10,949 nt of DNA from Bacteroidota bacterium (GCA_947441205.1 CANETM010000036.1:1-10949); one strand, 5' to 3'. Shown: positions 1 to 7,509, counted from the first letter of the stretch. The notes: a model not told the origin generated them from the letters alone. Numbers and translations are program-made.

Positions 1-1350
1 AAAATCAAGTTGATCCTCGTTGGTGATTTGTCCGGTGATGGTTCCTAAATAATGTAAAGCTTGACGGATATCCAAAGCAAGCAGGTCACCCGTTACATTA
101 TGTTGCAATCCTGTTTCCACATCATTCAAAGCCATTAATAATTTTTTCAAGGACGCTACATGTCTTGCATTGGTAATAATGGTGCCTTCTTTATGAATAC
201 CATCGCCCACTACTTTTTGAAATAATAAATCTTCTAGGGCTTTAATATTTTCTTTTTCTTTTGCTGATATAAAAAGCACCTCATTTAAGGATGCATTTTT
301 TAAAATTTTATGGTCTGCTAATAAATCTTTTTTATTGCCAACTAATATTAATTTTTCGAACCCTACTTCGGTTTTCCAAACATTGACTTGTTCTATCACA
401 TTTGAATCATTGATATCAAATAAAGCAATTACAATATCGGCTCCTAAAATTTTTCCCTTACTCTTTTCAATCCCCATTTGTTCAATACTATCGGTAGTTG
501 AGCTTCTTATACCTGCAGTATCAATGAGTTTAAATAATACCCCTTGGATATTTAAATATTCTTCTACGGTGTCACGCGTGGTTCCAGGTATTTCGCTTAC
601 CAATGCTCTATTTTCATTTAACAACGCATTTAATAAGGTTGATTTTCCTGCATTGGGTTTCCCAACGATGGCTACTTGCACTCCATTTTTAATAACGTTT
701 CCTAATTTAAAAGAATCAAGCAACTCCTGCGTTTTAAGTTGTAATTGTTGAACTAATATTTCTAATTCTTTTTTATTTGCAAAAGCTACATCCTCTTGCG
801 AAAAATCTAATTCTAATTCAATAAGCGCTGAGAATTTTATGAGCTTCTCACGCATAACATGCAGATCGTTTGAAAAACCTCCTTTCAAATTGTGTAATGC
901 CGTTTTTCTTGCGGCTTCCGTATTACTTGCAATCAAATCAGCAACTGCTTCGGCCTGTGTTAAATCTAACTTACCATTTAAAAAAGCGCGTTGTGTAAAC
1001 TCTCCTGGCTTTGCTATTCGTGCACCTGCATGAATCATTAATTGTAAAATAGAATCTTGAATCATGGGTGCTCCATGGCAGGATATTTCAACAACTTCTT
1101 CGCCAGTATATGATTTTGGTGCGCGATAAATACTTACCACCACTTCATCAATAACCTCTTGACCATTCATTAGCTTTCCGAAATGAACCGTATGTGATGG
1201 TTGATTTATTAAACTCTTTTTTGAAAATACCGAAGCTGTAATTTCTATTGCCTTAACTCCACTTAATCTTATAACAGCTATTGCCCCTAAACCAGGTGCT
1301 GTAGCTAAAGCAACAATCGTATCATTCCAAGTACTCAAATTTTCTCGCAT
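1..1350 (-). CDS. mnmE: tRNA uridine-5-carboxymethylaminomethyl modification GTPase MnmE (3' end cut by window edge)
   Basis: MnmE works with MnmG to modify the wobble uridine (position 34) of certain tRNAs, using a tetrahydrofolate-bound one-carbon unit and GTP hydrolysis in the cytoplasm. The reading frame runs 450 codons from the ATG at 1350 to the window edge without a stop. Visible parts are the N-terminal folate-binding domain (NDTIVALATAPGLGAIAVIRLSG, start of protein), the P-loop GKPNAGKST at residues 230-238, the switch TTRDT, DTAGIR at 277-282 and NKKD at 339-342. The last visible residues, TGQITNEDQLDF, align just before the family's C-terminal IFSxFCIGK, so about nine residues, including the essential cysteine, lie outside. 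Total length would be near 459, normal for the family. It is tandem with the upstream tonB operon but separated from it by a terminator. A TTG at codon 5 is a possible alternative start. Confidence 0.96.
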   Translation of the reverse strand, partial: MRENLSTWNDTIVALATAPGLGAIAVIRLSGVKAIEITASVFSKKSLINQPSHTVHFGKLMNGQEVIDEVVVSIYRAPKSYTGEEVVEISCHGAPMIQDSILQLMIHAGARIAKPGEFTQRAFLNGKLDLTQAEAVADLIASNTEAARKTALHNLKGGFSNDLHVMREKLIKFSALIELELDFSQEDVAFANKKELEILVQQLQLKTQELLDSFKLGNVIKNGVQVAIVGKPNAGKSTLLNALLNENRALVSEIPGTTRDTVEEYLNIQGVLFKLIDTAGIRSSTTDSIEQMGIEKSKGKILGADIVIALFDINDSNVIEQVNVWKTEVGFEKLILVGNKKDLLADHKILKNASLNEVLFISAKEKENIKALEDLLFQKVVGDGIHKEGTIITNARHVASLKKLLMALNDVETGLQHNVTGDLLALDIRQALHYLGTITGQITNEDQLDF

Positions 1351-1354
1351 GGGA

Positions 1355-1362
1355 CAAAGATA
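1355..1362 (-). promoter_or_regulatory. Candidate Bacteroidota -7 element of mnmE
   Basis: On the minus strand this octamer reads TATCTTTG, an exact match to the Bacteroidota sigma factor -7 consensus TAnnTTTG. It ends only four bases before the annotated mnmE ATG, so a transcript would start at or just inside the start codon. No clear TTTG -33 element is seen at the usual distance upstream, so the assignment is weak. Confidence 0.3.
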
Positions 1363-1389
1363 ATTTGTATTGATTGGAATTGAGCTAAA

Positions 1390-1425
1390 AAACAAATGCC
1401 AACCTTAAAAGGCTGGCATTTGTTT
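1390..1425 (-). terminator. Rho-independent terminator of the exbB-exbD-exbD-tonB operon
   Basis: A 12-base perfect inverted repeat (AAACAAATGCCA at 1390-1401 and TGGCATTTGTTT at 1414-1425) encloses a further inner CCTT/AAGG pairing. It lies 20 bases beyond the tonB stop codon, and read on the minus strand the stem ends in a T-rich run (TTTGTTTTTT). It should end the Ton operon transcript before mnmE, which runs in the same direction. Confidence 0.85.
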
Positions 1426-1445
1426 ATACTTTAGAAAAAGTTGTA

Positions 1446-2264
1446 TTAATCTTCTGAAACCATAAAGATTACAGCTTGTCTATGACGGTAAATTACATTA
1501 CGGCCATTTTGAACAGCTGGTTTCCATTTTGGTCCTCTAGTAATTACACGAACCGCTTCATCAGCTGTACCATATCCAGGATTGTTTTCAGCTTTAACAT
1601 CTGAAATACTTCCGTCTCTTGCTACAACGAATGATACAGTAACTGGATACTTACCAGCAGGTGCTCCATTTTCAACAGGTAAATCTCTATTTAAAGTACG
1701 CTCTAAATAACGAGTCCAACCTTGTAAGCCACCTGGGAATTCAGCAGGCTGTTGTACTACAGTAAAGATCTTATCAGTCTCTTCCTCAGGAGGAGCTGCT
1801 GGACCAGTACTTTGTTCAACGGGTGCTACAATACCATCGTCTTTGATACCTTTTTGATCAATGGTACCAATTTTAACGTCTTCTAATTTTTCAACTTCTT
1901 TTACCTCATCTTCTTTTTTAACTTCCTCATCTTTTACGATTTTAGGAGGTGTGAATTTCGCCATTTCCACTTTTGGTGGTTCTTGCTTTGGCGGTGGCGG
2001 TGGAGGTGGAGGTGGCGCTTTCTTTTCTTGGTTAACATCGGCCAAAGAAACATCCTGAACAATAATTTCAGTTTTTTCTGTTTTAGGCCTGTTAGACCAA
2101 ATAGCACCAGCAGCTAATAATGCAGTGATGGCTATCATTACAAACAACGCATTCCTAAGACGGTCATTGTATGTTTTTCTTAGCTCATATGCACCATACT
2201 CCTTATATCTTCCCTCAAAAACGAGGTCTAATATATCGGCGGTTAATATTTTATTTATGTCCAT
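1446..2264 (-). CDS. tonB: Energy transducer TonB
   Basis: TonB carries energy from the inner-membrane ExbB/ExbD motor to TonB-dependent outer-membrane transporters. The 272-residue protein has a cytoplasmic N-terminal segment of about 38 residues with the Bacteroidota-type motif YKEYGAYELRKTY (20-32), one membrane anchor (about 39-56) and a periplasmic linker. The linker has nine consecutive prolines (84-92), more PP pairs, and a Lys/Glu-rich charged stretch (108-131). The TonB C-terminal domain runs from about 167 to 272 (QPAEFPGG, then VTVSFVVARDGSISDVKA and PKWKPAVQNGR). The anchor lies further from the N-terminus than in E. coli TonB. It is the last gene of its operon, 11 bases after the second exbD, and is followed by a hairpin terminator. 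Length and domains look intact. The outer-membrane receptors it serves are not in the window. Confidence 0.95.
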   Translation of the reverse strand: MDINKILTADILDLVFEGRYKEYGAYELRKTYNDRLRNALFVMIAITALLAAGAIWSNRPKTEKTEIIVQDVSLADVNQEKKAPPPPPPPPPKQEPPKVEMAKFTPPKIVKDEEVKKEDEVKEVEKLEDVKIGTIDQKGIKDDGIVAPVEQSTGPAAPPEEETDKIFTVVQQPAEFPGGLQGWTRYLERTLNRDLPVENGAPAGKYPVTVSFVVARDGSISDVKAENNPGYGTADEAVRVITRGPKWKPAVQNGRNVIYRHRQAVIFMVSED

Positions 2265-2275
2265 TTTAATTGCTT

Positions 2276-2857
2276 TTAATTGCTTGAAGGTGTTGCTGTC
2301 GCGTCAGATTTGTCAATCAATTGTTGTTCGATGTCAAACACATCAACTAATGCAAATTTCTTTACAACGTTAATTGACATTTCATCTAATATATCGATTA
2401 CATTTTTATAATTGCAATTTTGGCCTGGTTTAATCACGATTACTAAGTCATGCTCTGGATCATTGGGATCAGTTGAAATACTTCTTACATAAGCTTTCTT
2501 TTTCAAGATGACATCTCTAATTGAGTTCTCACCATTATAAGAAGCTGATAAAAAGTTTGAAGCGTCCGGTTTTAATTGGCCTTCATAGTAATATATATGA
2601 TTATCAGCACCCATCAAGATGGTTAAAGCGCCTGACTCTTTAGCTTTATTTTGCTCATCAGGTTTTACTTTATCATCTGGCAAAAGCAACTTCAAAGCTG
2701 TTGGTTGACTCATCGTGGTGGTGAAAATAAAGAAGGTAATCAATAAGAAACCTAAGTCCACCATTGGTGTCAAATCGACACGCGTTGATAGCTTTTTTCC
2801 TTTTTTGACCCCTGGTCCTTTTTTATGGCCACCGCCCGAGGTATCTAATTCTGCCAT
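2276..2857 (-). CDS. exbD: Biopolymer transport protein ExbD (second copy)
   Basis: ExbD is the proton-channel partner of ExbB; its single membrane helix sits inside the ExbB pentamer and its periplasmic domain works with TonB. This 193-residue protein has a basic, glycine-rich cytoplasmic tail (HKKGPGVKKGKK) and then the family signature RVDLTPMVDLGFLLITFFIF. Asp34 is in the position of the proton-carrying aspartate, and the helix spans about 33-50. The periplasmic region (about 51-193) includes an HDLVIVIKPGQNCNYKNVIDILDEM segment typical of ExbD folds. It differs clearly in sequence from the exbD directly upstream, so it is not a recent duplicate. It lies 28 bases after that gene and 11 bases before tonB, which indicates one transcript. 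Confidence 0.93.
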   Translation of the reverse strand: MAELDTSGGGHKKGPGVKKGKKLSTRVDLTPMVDLGFLLITFFIFTTTMSQPTALKLLLPDDKVKPDEQNKAKESGALTILMGADNHIYYYEGQLKPDASNFLSASYNGENSIRDVILKKKAYVRSISTDPNDPEHDLVIVIKPGQNCNYKNVIDILDEMSINVVKKFALVDVFDIEQQLIDKSDATATPSSN

Positions 2858-2885
2858 AGTAAATAGCTTTTAATTAGTTTAAAAT

Positions 2886-3533
2886 TTAGTTTTCCTGTTT
2901 TTCTCCATTCATGGATTTCTTGTATAATTCTGAACCTGCTGGCGCATTTTCAGGATTGGTTACCATTTGAAACTTTTGAATATTGTTTTTCTTGAATGCA
3001 GTTAATACTCCTTTGAATGAAGGATACTTTGAAAGATTGTCCCCTTTTAACAAAAGGTCCATTTTCATTCCAGCATATGCTTCATTAACGGCTTGCATCC
3101 AAACAGTTAATTCATTGTTCGAGGTATCCTTAACTGGTATTCCCGGAAGGAGATCTCCTTTTCTGTTTTCTTCAGAGATAGATAAGAATGAATTTAATCC
3201 GCTAAACGAAGAGCCGATAAAACTAGCAGCTTTAAATTTAGCAACATCAATTCCTAAGTTCTTAGTTGTATTCATTGAATTAGCAACTTGTTCTCTTTTT
3301 TGCTTATCGTCTATTGTAAGAAATACTTTGCCATCCTTGTCAATTGTAACTAATACAAAGTCCTTGTTTGGAGCCACTTTTGAAGACACTGAACTTGGTG
3401 TAGTTACAGCAATTGCTTCAGAAGGTTTGAATTTAGTTGTCAAAATGAAGAATGACAATAAAAGGAAAGCCACATCACACATGGCAGTCATGTCGATGGC
3501 GGTACTCTTACGAGGTAATTTGGCTCTACCCAT
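2886..3533 (-). CDS. exbD: Biopolymer transport protein ExbD (first copy)
   Basis: This is the first of two ExbD-family subunits in the Ton motor operon. The 215-residue protein begins with a short basic tail (MGRAKLPRKST), then AIDMTAMCDVAFLLLSFFIL, in which Asp20 matches the conserved proton-carrying aspartate. One membrane helix spans about 19-36. The periplasmic part (about 37-215) is longer than in the second copy and has an additional middle segment around residues 90-130 that I cannot assign to a known motif. Near the C-terminus, MDLLLKGDNLSKYPSFKGVLTAFKKNNIQKFQMVT fits the ExbD periplasmic alpha/beta fold. The gene follows exbB after 62 bases and precedes the second exbD by 28. A 188-residue open frame on the opposite strand over the same region is not considered real. 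Confidence 0.92.
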   Translation of the reverse strand: MGRAKLPRKSTAIDMTAMCDVAFLLLSFFILTTKFKPSEAIAVTTPSSVSSKVAPNKDFVLVTIDKDGKVFLTIDDKQKREQVANSMNTTKNLGIDVAKFKAASFIGSSFSGLNSFLSISEENRKGDLLPGIPVKDTSNNELTVWMQAVNEAYAGMKMDLLLKGDNLSKYPSFKGVLTAFKKNNIQKFQMVTNPENAPAGSELYKKSMNGEKQEN

Positions 3534-3555
3534 TTGTATTATCTTTTAATTATTT

Positions 3556-3571
3556 ATAAGGTTGCCCTTAT
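3556..3571 (-). other. Small hairpin with GCAA tetraloop between exbB and exbD
   Basis: Read on the minus strand, ATAAGG - GCAA - CCTTAT forms a six-base-pair stem closed by a GNRA tetraloop inside the 62-base exbB-exbD spacer. No T-run follows, so it is not a terminator. It could mark an mRNA processing or stability point separating the higher-demand exbB from the exbD genes, but this is inference. Confidence 0.35.
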
Positions 3572-3595
3572 TAAAATATTTTTTCTACTTTTCTA

Positions 3596-4459
3596 CTATT
3601 TGTAGTTTGCTGCGAAGCTTTGAGTTAAAGTAAATCCAGACTCATCAATACCATATGTAATTGCATCGATTCTTGTAGTGAATACGTTGTACATAATGAT
3701 AGCGACAGCTGAAGTACCAATACCTAATGCAGTATTATACAAGGCCTCAGAAATACCTTGAGATAATTCACGAGCAGCTTCACCACCACCTTCTTCACCT
3801 AATTTAGAGAAAGAACGAATCATACCTAAAACCGTACCGAACAATCCTAATAAGGTTGCTACTGATGCGATAGTTGATAAGAATACTAAGTTCTTTTCTA
3901 ACATTGGTAACTCCAATGCAGTTGCTTCTTCGATTTCTTTTTGAATGTTCAATACTTTTTGGTCAGTATCTAATTCTGTATTCGTAATCATTTCCTTGTA
4001 CTTTTTCAAGCCAGACTTCATTACATTACCTACAGATCCTTTTTGCTTATCACATTCAGCAATTGCTTTATCCACTTCTTTGTTTGCTAAATGAAATTGC
4101 ACTTTACGGATAAATTCAGTGTTGCTTCCTGTACCTGCTGCTTTTGCAACAGTTAATAATCTTTCAACAACGAAAGTTAATACGATTAACAAGCTACCAA
4201 TCAAGATAGGTACTACGATACCACCTTCATACATTTTAGTGAAAGTTCCTTTTGGACCTTTATGTGAAGGCCAGAACCAAGCACCAGAAGTGTCAGGGTT
4301 AGTGAAATTACTTGCGTTACCTAATACAAAACGCCAGATTACGTAACCTGCTACGATACAAGCAATAGGTGCTAAAGTTGCAATCAAGTTACCGCCTTTT
4401 TTCGGCTGTGCTGCTTGTTTTGTTGCAGCGGTTGCAGTTGGTTTAGTTAAATCAGCCAT
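3596..4459 (-). CDS. exbB: MotA/TolQ/ExbB proton channel family protein (ExbB)
   Basis: ExbB forms the pentameric inner-membrane scaffold of the Ton motor and, with ExbD, converts proton flow into force on TonB. The 287-residue protein has an Ala/Thr/Lys-rich N-terminus (1-23), a first hydrophobic helix (about 25-46), a short extracytoplasmic stretch, a second helix (80-98) and a cytoplasmic domain (about 100-188). Two further helices follow: 191-214 with GLFGTVLGMIRSF, and 240-262 preceded by GISEALYNTALGIGTSAVA. These last motifs are the MotA/TolQ/ExbB signature. The extra N-terminal helix makes four instead of the three of E. coli ExbB, common in Bacteroidota homologues. It is the first gene of the operon. 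The two ExbD genes and tonB next to it favour ExbB over TolQ. Confidence 0.94.
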   Translation of the reverse strand: MADLTKPTATAATKQAAQPKKGGNLIATLAPIACIVAGYVIWRFVLGNASNFTNPDTSGAWFWPSHKGPKGTFTKMYEGGIVVPILIGSLLIVLTFVVERLLTVAKAAGTGSNTEFIRKVQFHLANKEVDKAIAECDKQKGSVGNVMKSGLKKYKEMITNTELDTDQKVLNIQKEIEEATALELPMLEKNLVFLSTIASVATLLGLFGTVLGMIRSFSKLGEEGGGEAARELSQGISEALYNTALGIGTSAVAIIMYNVFTTRIDAITYGIDESGFTLTQSFAANYK

Positions 4460-4695
4460 GATTCAATTGATTTTTGGTTTTAAATAAAATTATATACAAG
4501 AATTGGTTCCTTTTCACTATTGTTTCGGATTCATTCGAATAACTACGCACTAGTATCTAAGGGGTTACAAAATAAGTAATTATTTGGTTTAAACAATTTT
4601 CCATGCATTTTTTTATAAAAAAATTATAATGCCCACAACTGTTCGTCAAAAAACAATATATTTATAAACCTATAAAATTTTAACAATATAATAAT
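4460..4695. promoter_or_regulatory. Divergent intergenic region between the Ton operon and the metalloprotease gene
   Basis: This A/T-rich stretch separates two divergently transcribed units and must hold both promoters. No exact TAnnTTTG -7 element is found on either strand. The best near match for the plus-strand gene is TATATTTA at 4657-4664, about 30 bases before its ATG; for the Ton operon it is TAATTTTA on the minus strand at 4485-4492. Neither has a convincing TTTG at the expected distance. A short palindrome ATTCGAAT lies at 4533-4540. I see no Fur-box-like or other known operator and no small gene. Confidence 0.4.
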
Positions 4696-7197
4696 ATGAA
4701 AAAATTCCTAGTGTTTTCTAGTCTATGTGTCTTAATGACATTAACATTAAATGCTCAAAGAGCAGACACAGCTAGCGCAAAAAAAGAGGGCCCAGCAAAA
4801 GCAGGTCCTAAACCTTATGCTGAGGTAATAACCAAAAAAGCGGTAAGTCAAAAAGGCGTATTTACCGTACATTTTCAAGATGATAAATATCTTTTTGAAA
4901 TCCCGGATTCTTTATTAGGCCGTGAATTGCTTGCTGTTACACGTTTTACGAAAGTAGCTGGTGGTGCAAGAAAATATGGCGGTGAGGAAGTAAACGAGCA
5001 AAGTTTGCTTTTTGAAAAAGGCCCGGGCCAACGAATTTTTATGCGTGTCGTTTCCCTTATAAGTAAGGCTGATTCAACGCAGACTATCTCCAAAGCGGTA
5101 AAGTCTTCCTATTTGGATCCTATCGTAGCGGCATTTGATATTAAAGCATACGGTAAAGATTCAAGCTCATCTGTAATTGATATTACTGATTTTTTCAAGG
5201 GTGACAATCAAGCAGTAAGCTTGAGAAGTGCCGAAAAAAGAAGCTTCAACTTATCTGCTATAGCCGCTGACAGATCATATATAGAAAGTATTAAATCTTA
5301 CCCTATTAATATTGAGGTAAGAACGGTAAAAACTTACTCAGCTAGTGCGCCAACTCCAGGTGGAATTCCAGGAGGCGCCAGTGCAATACCTGCTGCTTCA
5401 AACGCAGGGGCCGTTACATTTGAATTGAATACATCAATTAGACTATTGCCTAAGACTCCAATGAATACCCGCTTATTTGATTCAAGAGTGGGATATTTCG
5501 CAGATAATTTTGTACAGTATTCCGATGATCAACATAAGGTTGAAAATCAAGTATTTGCAGTCCGCTACAAATTAGAGCCAAAACCACAGGACTTAGAAAA
5601 ATACAAACAAGGTGAATTAGTAGAGCCGGTTAAACCAATCATATATTATATAGATCCAGCTACTCCAAAAAAGTGGGTTCCATACTTAATTGCTGGTGTA
5701 AATGACTGGAATGTGGCTTTCGAAAAAGCTGGTTGGAAAAATGCCATTCAAGGAAAAGAATGGCCTAACGATAGCACCATGAGTTTAGAAGATGCTCGTT
5801 TTTCAGTAATCAGGTATTTTGCTTCTGATATTGAAAATGCATATGGACCTCAAGTACATGATCCAAGAAGTGGTGAAATTTTAGAAAGTCATATTGGATG
5901 GTACCATAATGTTATGAGTTTAGTTCATGATTGGTATTTGATTCAAACAGCAGCTGTTGATCCAGGTGCTAGAAAAATGAAATTTGATGATACCCTAATG
6001 GGAAGTTTAATTCGTTTTGTTTCATCACATGAAGTAGGACATACTTTAGGATTAAGACACAATATGGGTAGCAGTAGCAAAACACCTGTTGAAAAATTAA
6101 GAGATAAAAAATGGGTTGAAGCAAATGGACACACTGCGAGTATTATGGACTATGCACGTTTTAACTATGTTGCACAACCCGAAGATAATATCAGTCAATC
6201 AGGCTTATTCCCAAGAATTGGTGACTACGATAAATGGGCTATCAAATGGGGTTATACTTATACTGGCGTAGGCGATGAGGCTGATAAAAAAATAAATAAC
6301 AAATGGATAGTAGACGCATTAAGCGCCAATGATCGTGTTTGGTTTGGTGGTGAAGGATTTAATGCTGACCCACGTGCACAAACTGAAGACCTTGGTGATA
6401 ATTCAGTTATCGCTAGTGAATATGGTATCAAAAATTTAAAACGAATTGTTGTTAAACTTCCTGAATGGACAAAAGAAGAAGGTGATGATTATGAGAATTT
6501 AACTGATACATATGGCCAACTTGTTGGACAATTTAACAGATACATGGGTCATGTAATCAAAAATGTTGGCGGTGTGTATGAAACATTTAAAAGTGTTGAA
6601 CAAGATGGTGACGTTTATGCGCCGACTCCAAGTGATAGACAAAAATCAGCAATGCAATTTTTACAAAATCAATTGTTTGCAACACCAAAATGGATTTTAG
6701 ATAATAATATCTTGAATAAAATATCAAGTCCAGTTGCAAATGAACGTTTACAATCTATCCAAACCAATATATTAAGAAGTTTATTAGACAAAGGACGTTT
6801 ATACCGCTTAACAACTAGTAATACTCGATTTGGTAATGCGACTTATTCATTACATGACATGATGGAAGATACGCGTAAAGGATTATTTAGCGAGTTAACT
6901 AGTCGCCAAGCTACCGATGTGTTTCGTCGTAATCTTCAAAAGACTTACGTAACTCAATTAGGTGATTTAATCAACCCATCAAGTTCACCAAGCATCAGTG
7001 CTGCAATCGCTCCTGCAAGAATGGTTGGACCTTCAGTTGACGTTGAAAACACCGACGTAGTTTCAGAAGCTAAAGCACAATTGAAAAAATTAGCTGCTAG
7101 TATTCAAGCAAGTAAAGCAAGCATCAAAGACCCAAGTTCATTAAGTCACTTTGATGATTTACAAGATCGTATAAAGCATATATTAGACCCTAAGTAA
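4696..7197 (+). CDS. Secreted zinc-dependent metalloprotease (DUF5118/DUF5117/DUF4953 family)
   Basis: Predicted exported zinc endopeptidase of the met-zincin type. The 833-residue protein starts with a signal peptide (MKKFLVFSSLCVLMTLTLNA, cleavage likely near residue 20). A DUF5118-like segment follows (about 35-90, with GVFTVHFQDDKYLFEIPDSLLGRELLAVTR), then a DUF5117-like region (about 90-290, with LLPKTPMNTRLFDSRVGYF), and the catalytic domain from about 390. The zinc site HEVGHTLGLRH is at 445-455 (His445, Glu446, His449, His455), and the Met-turn SIMDY is at 482-486 with Met484. All catalytic residues are present and the length is usual for the family. A Gly/Pro/Ala/Ser-rich loop occupies 215-239. 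Domain names are recalled from memory of Bacteroidota homologues; the substrate is unknown. The gene stands alone, divergent from the Ton operon, with its own terminator. Periplasmic or surface location is inferred; no C-terminal type IX sorting signal is evident. Confidence 0.9.
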   Translation: MKKFLVFSSLCVLMTLTLNAQRADTASAKKEGPAKAGPKPYAEVITKKAVSQKGVFTVHFQDDKYLFEIPDSLLGRELLAVTRFTKVAGGARKYGGEEVNEQSLLFEKGPGQRIFMRVVSLISKADSTQTISKAVKSSYLDPIVAAFDIKAYGKDSSSSVIDITDFFKGDNQAVSLRSAEKRSFNLSAIAADRSYIESIKSYPINIEVRTVKTYSASAPTPGGIPGGASAIPAASNAGAVTFELNTSIRLLPKTPMNTRLFDSRVGYFADNFVQYSDDQHKVENQVFAVRYKLEPKPQDLEKYKQGELVEPVKPIIYYIDPATPKKWVPYLIAGVNDWNVAFEKAGWKNAIQGKEWPNDSTMSLEDARFSVIRYFASDIENAYGPQVHDPRSGEILESHIGWYHNVMSLVHDWYLIQTAAVDPGARKMKFDDTLMGSLIRFVSSHEVGHTLGLRHNMGSSSKTPVEKLRDKKWVEANGHTASIMDYARFNYVAQPEDNISQSGLFPRIGDYDKWAIKWGYTYTGVGDEADKKINNKWIVDALSANDRVWFGGEGFNADPRAQTEDLGDNSVIASEYGIKNLKRIVVKLPEWTKEEGDDYENLTDTYGQLVGQFNRYMGHVIKNVGGVYETFKSVEQDGDVYAPTPSDRQKSAMQFLQNQLFATPKWILDNNILNKISSPVANERLQSIQTNILRSLLDKGRLYRLTTSNTRFGNATYSLHDMMEDTRKGLFSELTSRQATDVFRRNLQKTYVTQLGDLINPSSSPSISAAIAPARMVGPSVDVENTDVVSEAKAQLKKLAASIQASKASIKDPSSLSHFDDLQDRIKHILDPK

Positions 7198-7234
7198 CTT
7201 TTTAAAAGTTAACTACTTAATAAAAGTTTTCCAT

Positions 7235-7269
7235 AAAAAGAAAGGCCCGCAATGCGGGCCTTTCTTTTT
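7235..7269 (+). terminator. Rho-independent terminator of the metalloprotease gene, probably bidirectional
   Basis: A 16-base perfect inverted repeat (7235-7250 and 7254-7269) with a three-base loop AAT has the core GGCCCGC/GCGGGCC and flanking A- and T-runs. It begins 37 bases after the metalloprotease stop codon and ends in TTTCTTTTTTT. Since the flanks are A-rich on one side and T-rich on the other, it can also stop transcripts arriving from the convergent ABC permease on the minus strand. Confidence 0.92.
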
Positions 7270-7335
7270 TTATCGTTTTTAATAAAATATAAAACTAAAA
7301 AAAATTATCTATTGGCTTAAAATGAAATTGAACTC

Positions 7336-7494
7336 AATTAGAAATAAATATATACACGCCTCTCGCTCACAAAACGCTGTAGTGATATAAATGTATTAGT
7401 AAAACTTTCCCTAATTATACATCCCATATTTTGCAGTTATACTTCTCGCTTCGCTATGTTCGAAGTTCGGCTTTGTAAATATTTATTTCTAATT
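7336..7494. repeat. 159-base inverted-repeat element, MITE-like or structured
   Basis: The arms at 7336-7356 and 7474-7494 are inverted copies of each other, pairing at 20 of 21 positions (outermost 16 bases AATTAGAAATAAATAT perfect). The interior holds a smaller hairpin, ATGTATTAG at 7391-7399 against CTAATTATACAT at 7411-7422 with a three-base bulge, and CTTCG/CGAAG pairing at 7449-7453 and 7461-7465. No coding frame and no clear target-site duplication are seen. This fits a non-autonomous mobile element or remnant; a structured transcript is the alternative. Confidence 0.55.
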
Positions 7495-7509
7495 AAAAAT
7501 TAAATCTAA

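Noticed and set aside
335..1033. Two plus-strand open frames (335-751 and 839-1033)
   Set aside because: Both lie antisense to mnmE, which shows all GTPase motifs in one continuous frame from 1350 to the edge.
1..1350. mnmE as a pseudogene lacking its C-terminal cysteine motif
   Set aside because: The frame is open to the first base and stops about nine residues short of the family end, so the motif is simply outside the window.
1991..2017. GGT/GGC/GGA tandem repeat and a glycine-run open frame
   Set aside because: This is the nine-proline stretch of TonB read on the other strand; it is normal for a TonB linker.
2983..3549. 188-residue open frame on the plus strand
   Set aside because: It is antisense to the first exbD, whose membrane helix, aspartate and operon position are clear; the plus-strand translation has no recognisable domain.
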